This document shows, piece after piece, positions 1-8,593 of a stretch of DNA of 64,000 bases. Each line of letters opens with the position of its first letter. Position 1 is the stretch's first letter. Position numbers and translations under genes: made by a program. The DNA is from Hyphomicrobiales bacterium (lineage in GTDB: Bacteria > Pseudomonadota > Alphaproteobacteria > Rhizobiales > Beijerinckiaceae), in the NCBI GenBank assembly GCA_028290285.1, contig JAQGKD010000003.1, positions 1 through 64,000 of the forward strand, written 5' to 3'. The notes below the pieces were generated by a model, which was not told where the DNA came from, did not search any database, and saw nothing but the letters and a program-made list of their open reading frames with translations.

Positions 1-110
1 GCTTTTGCAAGGTGGTCAGACCCGATCCCATCCCGAACTCGGCCGTCAAACACCTCAGCGCCAATGGTACTATGTCTCAAGACCTGGGAGAGTAGGTCGC
101 CGCCAGGCCT
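1..110 (+). rRNA. rrf: 5S ribosomal RNA, 5' end cut by window edge
   Basis: The stretch matches conserved 5S rRNA blocks: CCCGATCCCATCCCGAACTC near position 22 and GGGAGAGTAGGTCGCCGCCA near position 87. Compared with a usual length of about 115-120 nt, roughly ten 5' bases lie outside the window. It is the last rRNA of an rrn operon, followed by a terminator and an initiator tRNA. The exact 3' end (108-112) is estimated from the expected pairing with the missing 5' end. Confidence 0.95.
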
Positions 111-150
111 GCCAAGAACAGAGAATGTCATCCTCTTCACATGACGACAT

Positions 151-183
151 AAAGGGCGTGCCTCAAAAGCACGCCCTTTCGTC
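151..183 (+). terminator. Intrinsic terminator after 5S rRNA
   Basis: An 11-bp perfect stem (151-161 with 169-179, AAAGGGCGTGC/GCACGCCCTTT) closes a 7-nt loop, and the descending arm ends in TTT. It lies between 5S and the tRNA, so it may only partly stop rrn transcription. Confidence 0.8.
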
Positions 184-222
184 CGTTCAAAGCCAATCGG
201 CCAGAACAGACACACAAGTTGA

Positions 223-299
<77 letters not shown>

Positions 300-306
300 A
301 ATCAAA

Positions 307-340
307 AACAGCCCCAGTCGCGAAAGCGGCTGGGGCTGTT
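307..340 (+). terminator. Hairpin terminator after tRNA-fMet
   Basis: A perfect 11-bp stem (AACAGCCCCAG 307-317 with CTGGGGCTGTT 330-340) lies 8 nt past the tRNA and ends in two T residues. It is the likely end of the rrn transcript. The next stretch to 486 shows no gene. Confidence 0.75.
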
Positions 341-486
341 CGCGTTCAAAGGTCCCGTTGCGCCGCTCCCGACGCATGCCCTGCGGGGGCCGGACAGGCA
401 TAAACCACGCCGATGTTCCCGCCAACGGGTCGGTCCTCCTCGCCAAGGCAAAGGGGACCGACGCGTTCAGAGGCGGAAAGCGATCT

Positions 487-1527
487 TCATTTTGGTTTGT
501 AAGGCCCTAGCACGCTCACCGCCTTCTCGGCGAAGGTCCGGTCCAGAACGGTCTCGGCGGTGATGGGATGCTCGAGGTAGCCCTGGTCGCGGTAGAATTT
601 GAGGTCGTTTTCGAGGCTCGCCATATCAACCTTCCCGTCCGGATCGACGCCGTTGGGGATCATCTGCTTCAGAAGGTCGGCGTCCTTGAGTGTCATGTTG
701 TCCGAGATCAGCTTGATGATCTCTTCGGAGCCGGGCCCGGTGAGATGTCCGGGAGCAATTGCATCATTGTACACGCGAGCTGCCTTGAGATAGGCGATCA
801 TGAACCTCTGCGCGGTGTCGCGGTGCTTGCGAATGAAGTCGCCGCCGTAAAGAAGTACCGCGACTTGCTGGTTGGGATAAAGCGTATCGTCCGAGAAGCG
901 GACCGCGACGCCCGACTTGACCGCCATGGTGGCGGAAGGCTCCGTGGTAATCGCGGCGTCGATCGCCTTGTTGGAAAATGCAGCGACCTGCTGCGGATAG
1001 CCGAGATAGATGTGATCGACGTCCGCGTACGTGAGCCCGCCTTTCTTGAGCGCCTCATTCAGTGTCGATCCCGGCGATCCGCCTTGTCCGGCCTCGCCGA
1101 CCTTGAGGCCCTTCAGGTCCGCGAAGCTCTTCACCTTGCCGGTCTCGACCAGATCCTTGCGGACGAGGAGCGGCATGTAATTTCGCCCTGGCCCCATTGA
1201 GCCTTTGTCGGCGACGATCTTGATGTCAACGCCACGCGCCACGGCATTGAACAGGCCTGCCGAAGCAGCGCCCGCGACGACGTCGAGCTGGCCCGTGCCA
1301 AGCGGCGCGATCATCTTCGGCCCGCTGTCGAAGGAGACCATCTGGAGCTTGATCTTCTGCTCCGCGAAAAATCCTCGGCTCTGCGCGATGTAGAACACCA
1401 CGTCGCTGACGACGCCGTTCACGCCCACGCGTATCTCATCGTCCGCGCGGACGGGAGCCGCGGCGACGAGTGCGGAAAAGGCCAATGCGAAAGGCATGGT
1501 GAATTTCAGAGTGCTGAGCAAGCGCAT
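487..1527 (-). CDS. ABC transporter substrate-binding protein, NMT1/SsuA type
   Basis: Periplasmic binding protein of the NMT1/SsuA-like family (nitrate, sulfonate, taurine, pyrimidine importers), about 346 residues. It has an N-terminal signal peptide with a hydrophobic run and a cleavage site after VRA, then a bilobed domain opening with DDEIRVGVNG and containing the family-like VAAFSNKAIDAAITTEPSA stretch. The start at 1527 is preferred over the ATG two codons upstream because GAGG lies 8 nt before it. It is the last gene of the catabolic block, 81 nt after the UbiD gene. No ATPase or permease of its own is adjacent: it may share a distant importer or act in sensing. Ligand unknown. Confidence 0.85.
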   Translation of the reverse strand: MRLLSTLKFTMPFALAFSALVAAAPVRADDEIRVGVNGVVSDVVFYIAQSRGFFAEQKIKLQMVSFDSGPKMIAPLGTGQLDVVAGAASAGLFNAVARGVDIKIVADKGSMGPGRNYMPLLVRKDLVETGKVKSFADLKGLKVGEAGQGGSPGSTLNEALKKGGLTYADVDHIYLGYPQQVAAFSNKAIDAAITTEPSATMAVKSGVAVRFSDDTLYPNQQVAVLLYGGDFIRKHRDTAQRFMIAYLKAARVYNDAIAPGHLTGPGSEEIIKLISDNMTLKDADLLKQMIPNGVDPDGKVDMASLENDLKFYRDQGYLEHPITAETVLDRTFAEKAVSVLGPYKPK

Positions 1528-1608
1528 GTTCATTTCCTCGCGTTGTGGACAGCTTTGGTTTTTGTTCTAAGCCGTGTCGTTCCGCAGTTTTGTGATGGAG
1601 ATCGTTGC

Positions 1609-3030
1609 TCACGTGCGCCATCGATCCGAGACGATGGTCTTTTCGAGGTCAACGTCGGCCTCCCCGGGCACTCGGATGCGGTGGAATTTCATCTCCGGCG
1701 CATCGAGGGGGCGCGTGGCGTCGAGCCCCATTTTCGCGCTGACACCATCGTTTGTGGAAGGATCGAGTTTGGAGCCGAGTGCGTTGGCGACAACAACCAG
1801 ATCCCTGTCAGCCTGGAAACGCGTCGACACCGCCCATTCCACTTCCGCGGGATTGTAGATATCCACGTCCTCGTCGACGGCGACGACATGCTTGATGTCG
1901 TAATGAGCTGCGAATGCGCCCAGCATTACGTTCTTCGCTTCGCCTTCGAAGCGCTTCTTCATGCGAACGTAGAGGTGGTAGCGGCACACGCCTCCCGGTG
2001 CGAGGTGGACATCCCGCACGCTGGGAAAGCTGCGTTGAAGCGTCTCGAGAATTGTGGCCTCGCGTGGGATGCCACCGAGGACGAGATGTTCGAGTCCGCC
2101 ACCGACAATCGTGTGGAACAGCGGTTTGCTGCGATGTGTCACGGCGTCCACCGCGATCACGTGTCGCTCGCCCCGCTCGCCGTAATATTGCGGGAATTCG
2201 CCGAACGGCCCTTCAAGGGCGCGCTCGCGTGCGAGCAATCGTCCCTCGATGACGATCTCTGCGTGAGCGGGCACGCGGATTTCGCTGGTCAGGCATTTCA
2301 CGACGTCGAGCGGCGCGCCATGCAGGGCACCGGCGATTTCCAGTTCGTCACAATCCATCGGCACAATTGCTTGCGAGGCGAGAAGCGTCAGAGGATCGAC
2401 GCCGATGACGATGGCAACCGGCAGGTCCTGTCCCTCGTCCTCGGCCATCTGCTGATATCCCAGCGTGTGGCGCGGCAGCAGCAGGGCGCCGAGACGGTCG
2501 GGGCCGGAGACCTGCAATCGATGGATGGCCACGTTCTGAATGCCGGTGCGGGGATTGCGGGTGATCATCAGCCCCGCGGTGATGTAAGGCCCGCTGTCGA
2601 ATTCATTATGTGTCGGGGACGGCAGCAGGCTGTTCAGATCGACCTCGCGATGGATGATCGTCTGCACCGGCGCCTCGCCTGTCTCGTGCCAGGGGAGGGG
2701 CGCCCGCACGGCATCCTGAAATCGGGTGAGCAATTCGTCAGGGGTCACGCCCATGGCTTCCGCGATCCAGTTTCGGTTCGAGAGAAGCCCGGAGATGACA
2801 TCGACACCATGCCCGTCCGGCGCTGGAAAATAAGTTGCGCGTTCGCCGTCCAATCGCTTTGCTATGGCCGCGAGCTCAAACTTCAAGCGGACTCCGGGCC
2901 GTGTGACCGCGAGGCGCTGCGTCTCCGCGAGCCGGTCCAGCCAGTCCCGCAATTGCCGGATCGGCTGGTTGCGCAAGGCCCGCGCCGGGGCCGGAATGGC
3001 CGGAATGGAAGAACCGGGAGCGATCATCAT
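1609..3030 (-). CDS. UbiD family decarboxylase
   Basis: UbiD-type (de)carboxylase of 473 residues, a usual length. The family uses prenylated FMN, made by UbiX, to decarboxylate aromatic or alpha,beta-unsaturated acids. Family stretches seen include SGPYITAGLMITRNP and GPFGEFPQYYG in the middle, then VGGGLEHLVLGGIPRE, which should hold active-site glutamates. No ubiX lies in the window, so the cofactor must be supplied from elsewhere. It follows livF by 41 nt on the same strand and so probably belongs to the upstream operon. Two ATGs overlap at the start (3030 and 3027); GAAGAGG lies just upstream. Housekeeping ubiquinone UbiD is an alternative, but the context favours catabolism. Confidence 0.88.
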   Translation of the reverse strand: MMIAPGSSIPAIPAPARALRNQPIRQLRDWLDRLAETQRLAVTRPGVRLKFELAAIAKRLDGERATYFPAPDGHGVDVISGLLSNRNWIAEAMGVTPDELLTRFQDAVRAPLPWHETGEAPVQTIIHREVDLNSLLPSPTHNEFDSGPYITAGLMITRNPRTGIQNVAIHRLQVSGPDRLGALLLPRHTLGYQQMAEDEGQDLPVAIVIGVDPLTLLASQAIVPMDCDELEIAGALHGAPLDVVKCLTSEIRVPAHAEIVIEGRLLARERALEGPFGEFPQYYGERGERHVIAVDAVTHRSKPLFHTIVGGGLEHLVLGGIPREATILETLQRSFPSVRDVHLAPGGVCRYHLYVRMKKRFEGEAKNVMLGAFAAHYDIKHVVAVDEDVDIYNPAEVEWAVSTRFQADRDLVVVANALGSKLDPSTNDGVSAKMGLDATRPLDAPEMKFHRIRVPGEADVDLEKTIVSDRWRT

Positions 3031-3071
3031 CGAGCCTCTTCATGCGGAACAATTGGGACGCCGGTCGCGTG

Positions 3072-3779
3072 TCAGACTGCGAGCGCCGCCAGGAGCTTTT
3101 GCCGGTCGATCTTGTCCTCTGAATCGCCCGACAATACGATCTGCCCGCGTTCGATTACGATGAAGCGGTCGGTGACGGCGAGAGCCTCATGCACGTTCTG
3201 CTCGACCAGCAACACGATGCAGCCGCGCTCACGCAATTCGCGAATGATGGCGAAAATCTCCGCCACGATCATTGGCGCGAGGCCTTCGCTCGGTTCGTCG
3301 ATGAGCACGAGCTTGGGCTCGCCCACGAGCACACGCGCCATGGCGAGCATCTGCTGCTCGCCACCCGACAGCGTGGTGCCCAGTTGCCTGCGACGTTCGC
3401 CGAGACGGGGGAAGCGGTCGTAGATGCCATCGACCGCTGCGCGCTCCGCGCTGGCCGATCTCCCACGCACCTGCAACAAGCCGAGTTCGACATTTTCCTG
3501 CACCGTGAGGCCGGGCAAAATGCGGCGATCTTCCGCGACCAGACCAATGCCCGCGAGGCAGATGCGGTCCGGAGACAGTCCGTTCAGCACACGATCGCCC
3601 AGCTTGATGCTGCCCGAGGAGGCTTTCACCCAACCCGCGATGGTCTTCAGCAGGGTCGTCTTGCCGACTCCGTTCCGCCCGAAGATGCCGATCACTTCGC
3701 CGGGCGCCGCGGTGAGGCCGATGCCCTGGATGATATGGCTTGTGCCGTAATGGCTGTGCAGGTCGTTGATCGTCAGCAT
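3072..3779 (-). CDS. livF: Branched-chain-type ABC transporter ATPase LivF
   Basis: One of the two ATPases of a HAAT (Liv) importer, 235 residues. It has Walker A GRNGVGKTT, signature LSGGEQQMLAMAR and Walker B LVLIDEPSEGLAP. I chose the ATG at 3779 (MLTINDLHSHYG) over a longer reading because it starts exactly where LivF proteins start and lies one base beyond the livG stop, giving tight translational coupling. It acts at the inner membrane with LivGHM. Given the neighbours, an aromatic acid rather than an amino acid is the likely cargo. Confidence 0.93.
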   Translation of the reverse strand: MLTINDLHSHYGTSHIIQGIGLTAAPGEVIGIFGRNGVGKTTLLKTIAGWVKASSGSIKLGDRVLNGLSPDRICLAGIGLVAEDRRILPGLTVQENVELGLLQVRGRSASAERAAVDGIYDRFPRLGERRRQLGTTLSGGEQQMLAMARVLVGEPKLVLIDEPSEGLAPMIVAEIFAIIRELRERGCIVLLVEQNVHEALAVTDRFIVIERGQIVLSGDSEDKIDRQKLLAALAV

Positions 3780-3780
3780 G

Positions 3781-4524
3781 TCAGGCGTGTCCGAAATAGG
3801 CGGCTTGGACGGCGGGGTCGGCGCGCACGGTTTGCGGAGGACCTTCGGCAAGCCTCCGGCCCTGGTGCATGACGATCACGTGGTCGGACAATTCCATTAC
3901 GAGGCCGATGTCGTGTTCGATGAGCAGGACGGTGACGTCTTCGGTAAGGGATCGGACGAGCGCGGCTGTGTCGGCCGTGTCCGCATGGCTCATGCCTTGC
4001 GTCGGTTCGTCCAGCAGAAGGATCTTGGGTTCGGAGGCAAGGCACACCGCGATTTCGAGGCGACGCTGGTCGCCGTGCGAGAGATTGCCGGCGAGTTCAT
4101 CCCGGCGATGGCTGATGTTGAAGCGCTCAAGCATTTCGTTGGTCTTCGCGAGGGCGCGCGTGGAATAGCGCAGGGGGAGGAATGCGCGAGAGACGGGCTC
4201 CAGAACTTGCGCGGCCAGACGCAGGTTTTCAGCCACCGTCAGTTCCGGAAACAGGTTGGTGATCTGGAACGACCGCGAGAGACCCGCCGCTTTGCTGCGC
4301 TCGGGTGCGAGCCCCGTCATGTCGACGCCGTCTATGATCACCTGTCCGGAGTGGGGCGTCAGCGCGCCGCTGATCAGGTTGAACAGCGTCGACTTGCCGG
4401 CGCCGTTGGGACCGATCACTGTTGTGATGCGGTGCTTGCCGACGTCGAAGGTGACGTCGTCGACCGCTCTCAATCCGCCGAATGCGATGCTGAGGCCGCG
4501 TACCTGCATGATGTCGCTGCTCAT
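3781..4524 (-). CDS. livG: Branched-chain-type ABC transporter ATPase LivG
   Basis: Second ATPase of the Liv-type importer, 247 residues. It has Walker A GPNGAGKST, signature NLSHGDQRRLEIA (the LivG form with D-Q) and Walker B ILLLDEPTQGMSH. The C-terminal tail with YFGHA is typical of LivG. Its start overlaps the livM stop by 4 nt (ATGA), and its stop is followed after one base by the livF start. Confidence 0.94.
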   Translation of the reverse strand: MSSDIMQVRGLSIAFGGLRAVDDVTFDVGKHRITTVIGPNGAGKSTLFNLISGALTPHSGQVIIDGVDMTGLAPERSKAAGLSRSFQITNLFPELTVAENLRLAAQVLEPVSRAFLPLRYSTRALAKTNEMLERFNISHRRDELAGNLSHGDQRRLEIAVCLASEPKILLLDEPTQGMSHADTADTAALVRSLTEDVTVLLIEHDIGLVMELSDHVIVMHQGRRLAEGPPQTVRADPAVQAAYFGHA

Positions 4525-5582
4525 GGCTCTTCGCTCCGGGGTGCGAGGTCAGCGAGCGGAGGAGCGGGGGCAATGGGTTTCGAGACCCCATTCCTCGACC
4601 TCGCGCGGCTTTCGAGCGCACGGATGATAGCGGGGCGTATCAGCCCGATCAGGCCCTTGGGTGCGAACATCACGCAGGCCATGAAGAGCAGGCCGATGAC
4701 GATGAGATGATGCTCCGTCCAGCTGCCGACAATCGACTTGACGACCACCAGCAGAACGCTGCCGTAAATCGGCCCGATCAGGGTTCCGACGCCGCCGAGG
4801 ATGACCGAGATCACTGCGTTTCCGGAGGTGGAGAAAAACATCAGCTCCGGCGAGACGAAACCGCGCAGCATCGGATAGAGCGCGCCGGAAAATCCGGCGA
4901 TCAGGGCTGCGAGCACGTAGCACGACATGCGCGCCGTCCAGACGGAATAACCCAGGAAGGGCACCCGCCGTTCATTGGCCTTGATGGCCGTGAGGACGCG
5001 GCCGAAGGGTGTTTCGAGCAGATAGGCTGTGAACGCGTAGAGGGCCATGATGACCGTGAGCACGATCAGGAAGAAGCCTGTCGGGTTCCCGGCCGAGACG
5101 GAGAAGGGTCCGAGCTGGATGTCGATCACGGGTATGCCGATCATGCCGTCGGACGCGCCGAGGCTGCGCGTGTTGTAGACGACCTTCGCGAGCACCTGCG
5201 CCATGCCGAATGTGATCAGCGCAAAATAGACGCCGCGAACACGGTTCGCGATGAGCCCACCGATGATCGAGGCGACGAGTGTCGCGCCGCCGGCCGCGGC
5301 CATGGCGAGCCAGAAGGAGGGCACGCTCATCAGCACCAGCGCGGATGTGTAGGCGCCGATGCCGAAGTACAGGGCCTGGCCGAGCGAGAGCGCTCCAGAA
5401 TAGCCGAGCAGCAGATCGACGGACAGCGCAAGCCCGGCGACGATCAGGGCCTCGGTGGCGAGCCTCACGTAAAAGGTGTCTCCGACGGAAGCTCCGAAAG
5501 CAGCCAGTGCGAGCGCGGCGGCAACGAGGACAGCCGCGAGAATATGGCTCGCGCGCATGGAGAGTGTCAGGCGATCACGCAT
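4521..5582 (-). CDS. livM: Branched-chain-type ABC transporter permease LivM
   Basis: Inner-membrane permease of 353 residues with about ten hydrophobic segments. It carries the LivM motif LGYSGALSLGQALYFGIGAY near residues 60-80 and the permease coupling region with KANERRVPFLGY. The C-terminal tail is longer than usual and basic/proline-rich (about 30 residues after the last membrane segment). It overlaps livH by 8 nt upstream and livG by 4 nt downstream. Confidence 0.94.
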   Translation of the reverse strand: MRDRLTLSMRASHILAAVLVAAALALAAFGASVGDTFYVRLATEALIVAGLALSVDLLLGYSGALSLGQALYFGIGAYTSALVLMSVPSFWLAMAAAGGATLVASIIGGLIANRVRGVYFALITFGMAQVLAKVVYNTRSLGASDGMIGIPVIDIQLGPFSVSAGNPTGFFLIVLTVIMALYAFTAYLLETPFGRVLTAIKANERRVPFLGYSVWTARMSCYVLAALIAGFSGALYPMLRGFVSPELMFFSTSGNAVISVILGGVGTLIGPIYGSVLLVVVKSIVGSWTEHHLIVIGLLFMACVMFAPKGLIGLIRPAIIRALESRARSRNGVSKPIAPAPPLADLAPRSEEP

Positions 5583-6465
5583 GACCGAGCCTCCCGAAAA
5601 TGCCCTGAGGCCTGAAGACGAGGAAGGCGACCATCGTCCCGAAGACGATCGGATCGGTCCACACAGGTGAGATGACGAGGCTCGCGAGCGCCTGAACCTG
5701 CGTCAGAAGAAGCCCGGCGACGACAGCGCCCCAGATGGAGCCCATGCCGCCCACGATCACGACCGTGAAAGCCAGCAGGATGAAGTCGCGGCCCATGGTC
5801 GGAAAGACCGAATAGATCGGTGCAAGCAGCACGCCCGCCAGCCCTGCGAGCGAAATGCCGAAGGCAAATGTGCCGGCATAGACGAGCGACACGGGCACGC
5901 CGAGCGATGCCGCCATGTTGCGATCGAAGGCGGCCGCGCGAACCATCGCGCCGAGTCGCGTGCGATAGACGACATAGGCGACGGCGAGAACGACCACCGC
6001 GCCGAAGGCGATGAGGAACAGGCGATAGTTTGGAAGGATGATGCCAAGGATCTCGGTCGCGCCGGTGATCGGCGTCGGTGGCCGGAAGGTGTTCGGCCCA
6101 AAGCCAGCTTTCAGCAGATCCTCGACGATCAGGCCGAGGCCGAAGGTCACGAGCAGTGTCGTGACATGCCGGTCGCCGCTGTCGAACACTTTGCGGATCA
6201 GGACACGTTCTATGAACATGCCCAGCGGCAACATCAGAATCGGCACGAGCACGAGCAGGAGCCAGAAGTTGATGCCCGCTGCGCCCAGCGCCAGCGCCGC
6301 ATAGGCGCCGATGGCGTAGAATTCGCCGTGGCTCATGTTGATGACATCGAGCAGGCCGAAAATGATCGTCAGACCGAGCGCGACCAGGATCACGGCAACG
6401 CCGAGCGTCAGGCCGTTCAGCACCTGTGGTGCCAGAACGAATTGCAGATAGTCGAGGGCCGTCAT
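5575..6465 (-). CDS. livH: Branched-chain-type ABC transporter permease LivH
   Basis: Permease partner of LivM, 296 residues, with the LivH hallmark GLLDVINMSHGEFYAIGAY near residue 40 and about eight membrane helices. The reading frame runs further upstream, but ATG 6465 (MTALDYLQ) is the true start: GGGGAGAA lies about 8 nt before it and the family begins here. It is separated from livK by 73 nt, a common place for a processing hairpin or internal promoter. Confidence 0.94.
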   Translation of the reverse strand: MTALDYLQFVLAPQVLNGLTLGVAVILVALGLTIIFGLLDVINMSHGEFYAIGAYAALALGAAGINFWLLLVLVPILMLPLGMFIERVLIRKVFDSGDRHVTTLLVTFGLGLIVEDLLKAGFGPNTFRPPTPITGATEILGIILPNYRLFLIAFGAVVVLAVAYVVYRTRLGAMVRAAAFDRNMAASLGVPVSLVYAGTFAFGISLAGLAGVLLAPIYSVFPTMGRDFILLAFTVVIVGGMGSIWGAVVAGLLLTQVQALASLVISPVWTDPIVFGTMVAFLVFRPQGIFGRLGHA

Positions 6466-6538
6466 CCCATTTTCTCCCCGAGGGCGGGCGCCGTCGCCAT
6501 GGGGATCACACCCATGACGACGGTTTGTGTCGCGGGCT

Positions 6539-7720
6539 TCAGAAGCGCGTGCACTGATCGGGCCCGATGGCCTGCTCGGCGGAGACCTGGTCGACAATGT
6601 CGAACTTGCCCTTGGTGACGCGCACGACATACATCGGCTGCATTGCCTGGTGGTCGCCCGCGCGAATGGTCTTCGCACCCTGCGGGGTCTGCCAGGTGAG
6701 GCCGCGCAAGGCTTCACGCACCTTGTCGGTTTCCGTCGATCCTGCTTTCTCGACAGCTGCCTTGTATGCGAAGAGCACGCCGTAGCTGTCGGCACCGTAA
6801 AGATCCGGGTCAGCCTTGTTGGCTGCGCGGAAGGCTTCCACAAACTTCTTGTTCTCGGGCGAGTCGATCTGTGTGGAATAACCGACGCCGGTCGCAAAGC
6901 CCTCTGCCGCTTGCCCCATGGCACTTATGTTCTGCGAGGTGACGGTCCCGGATGCGCCGACGATGGTGAGGTTCGAGAGCAGGCCAAAGTCCTGCAATTG
7001 CGTGAACAGGCGCACAGTGTCGTTGCCCGCGACAGACGTGTAGACGACCTGCGGACGCGCCGCGCGGATCTGCCCGAAATATTGCGTGTAGTCCTTTGAA
7101 TCGAGAGGCGCGAAGACTTCACCCGAAGATTGGGCGCCGCTCTTTTCCGCGCTCGCCTTGAAGGCGGCCACCGTCGAACGCCCCATCTCGTAATCGGGGC
7201 CGAGATAGAAGACCTTCGAATTCGGCTTCGCCTTTGCGAGCCAGGCCGCGAGCGCAACCGATTGCTGTTCGGCGCGCGCGTTTACGCGAAACATGTTGGG
7301 CGAGCATTTGTCTGTCGTGATCGAATCCGCGAAGGAGACGGTCGTGGCTGCGAGTTTGGCGTTGCGTTCCGCGAGTTGCGCGACGGCGAGCGTCGATCCC
7401 GAATTGACGGTGCCTGTGAGGAAGTCGACCTTCTCCACCTGGAAAAGTTTCTCGGCCTTTTGCACGGCGACGGACGGATTGGCTTCTTCGTCCTCGAAGA
7501 TGAGATCGACCTTGCGGCCGGCGATGCCGCCGGCTGCGTTGATGTCGCGCGCGGCGAGTTCCAGTCCCCAGCGGACCTGCTGGCCGATGGGGGCATAGGT
7601 CCCCGAAAGCGGCGTGACGACGCCGATCTTGATCGGTGTTTGCGCGTTCGCGCTGCTGACGAGTGCCGTCGCGCAGAGCAGTCCTGCGGCAATGGAAGCG
7701 GGTGTGCGTTTGCTGGTCAT
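6539..7720 (-). CDS. Branched-chain-type ABC transporter substrate-binding protein LivK-like
   Basis: Periplasmic binding protein of 393 residues, Peripla_BP_6 family. The signal peptide ends at SSANAQ (about residue 27). The mature protein opens with PIKIGVVTPLSGTYAPIG and has the family motif DINAAGGIAGRKVDLIFEDE. Members of this subfamily often carry aromatic or other carboxylates rather than leucine. It sits between the CoA-pathway enzymes and the Liv permeases and is the natural receptor of this importer. Ligand not predictable from sequence. Confidence 0.92.
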   Translation of the reverse strand: MTSKRTPASIAAGLLCATALVSSANAQTPIKIGVVTPLSGTYAPIGQQVRWGLELAARDINAAGGIAGRKVDLIFEDEEANPSVAVQKAEKLFQVEKVDFLTGTVNSGSTLAVAQLAERNAKLAATTVSFADSITTDKCSPNMFRVNARAEQQSVALAAWLAKAKPNSKVFYLGPDYEMGRSTVAAFKASAEKSGAQSSGEVFAPLDSKDYTQYFGQIRAARPQVVYTSVAGNDTVRLFTQLQDFGLLSNLTIVGASGTVTSQNISAMGQAAEGFATGVGYSTQIDSPENKKFVEAFRAANKADPDLYGADSYGVLFAYKAAVEKAGSTETDKVREALRGLTWQTPQGAKTIRAGDHQAMQPMYVVRVTKGKFDIVDQVSAEQAIGPDQCTRF

Positions 7721-7761
7721 GGTCGTTCCTCTCTGTTTTGCTTTTTTGCTTGGTGGTTTGC

Positions 7762-8556
7762 CTAGTTGCCCTTGAATTTCGGGGCGCGCTTTTCATGGAA
7801 GGCTTCGACGCCCTCGCGGAAATCGTCGGACTGGCGAAGGCGGCTGTAGCAATGCCCCTCGAGTTCGATGGCGATGGAGAGCGATGCATCCTCCGTGTCG
7901 TTGAGAAGCTTCTTGGCCGTGCGCTGGGCAATCGGAGAGAAGGCGCGCAGCTCGTCGACGAGACGGTCGGTGGCCGCTTCGAGGTCGGCATCCGCAACGC
8001 ATTCGGTGGCAATCCCCCAATCGTAGGCTTGCGGGCCGGGGATGCGGCGCGAACGCATCACGATGTCCTTGGTGCGGGTGATGCCGACGATCTTCTGCAG
8101 GCGGGCGGAGCCGCCCGAGCCGGGGATCTGGCCGAGCTTCTGTTCCGGCAAGGCGTAGAAGCAGGTTTCGGAGACAATGCGGAAATCGCAGGCGAGCGAG
8201 ATCTCGAAGCCGACGCCGAACGTGTAGCCGCGATTGGCGACGATGACCGGCTTGGAACAGCGCGCAGGCGCGGCGATGTTCCAGGCGAGCTTGGACACAT
8301 GCTCGGGGCTCGCGTCCAAAAAGCCGCGGATATAGCCGCCCGACGAGAAATGCTGGCCGACGGCGCGCAGCACGATGATGCGCACGCTGGCGTCCTCGTC
8401 GAGCGCCTCGAAGACTTTCCGAAGCTGCTCGCGCTGAAGCATGGAGACCGTGTTCATCGGCGCACGGTCAAGGATGATGTCGGCGCGTTCGCGAGCAGCA
8501 TCGATTTCGACACGGAAGCCGTCGAGATTTTCATAGGTAGAATTCGTGGAGGTCAT
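7762..8556 (-). CDS. Enoyl-CoA hydratase/isomerase family protein
   Basis: Crotonase-fold enzyme of 264 residues. The oxyanion-hole region is QHFSSGGYI (68-76). Both catalytic glutamates of true hydratases are in place: E118 in GVGFEISLACD and E138 in LPEQKLGQIPGSGG. It could therefore hydrate a double bond, or hydrolyse a ring beta-keto-CoA as BadI relatives do. The start at 8556 (MTSTNSTYENLDG) is fixed by homology length; AAGG lies upstream. It follows the CoA ligase gene by 37 nt, which suggests it acts on that CoA ester or a product of it. Confidence 0.88.
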   Translation of the reverse strand: MTSTNSTYENLDGFRVEIDAARERADIILDRAPMNTVSMLQREQLRKVFEALDEDASVRIIVLRAVGQHFSSGGYIRGFLDASPEHVSKLAWNIAAPARCSKPVIVANRGYTFGVGFEISLACDFRIVSETCFYALPEQKLGQIPGSGGSARLQKIVGITRTKDIVMRSRRIPGPQAYDWGIATECVADADLEAATDRLVDELRAFSPIAQRTAKKLLNDTEDASLSIAIELEGHCYSRLRQSDDFREGVEAFHEKRAPKFKGN

Positions 8557-8593
8557 GGTCTGGCCTTGTCGTCTCGTGTTGAAGTGAGTCGCA

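Noticed and set aside
487-1527. Nitrate or taurine transporter receptor call
   Set aside because: No matching ATPase, permease or nitrate/taurine enzymes are adjacent; family membership alone does not fix the ligand.
1543-3423. Long plus-strand frames opposite real genes here and at 12160-14250, 24392-26497, 36274-38313 and 43487-46666
   Set aside because: They are antisense to well-supported genes and are a by-product of GC-rich codon use; they match no family and lack ribosome sites.
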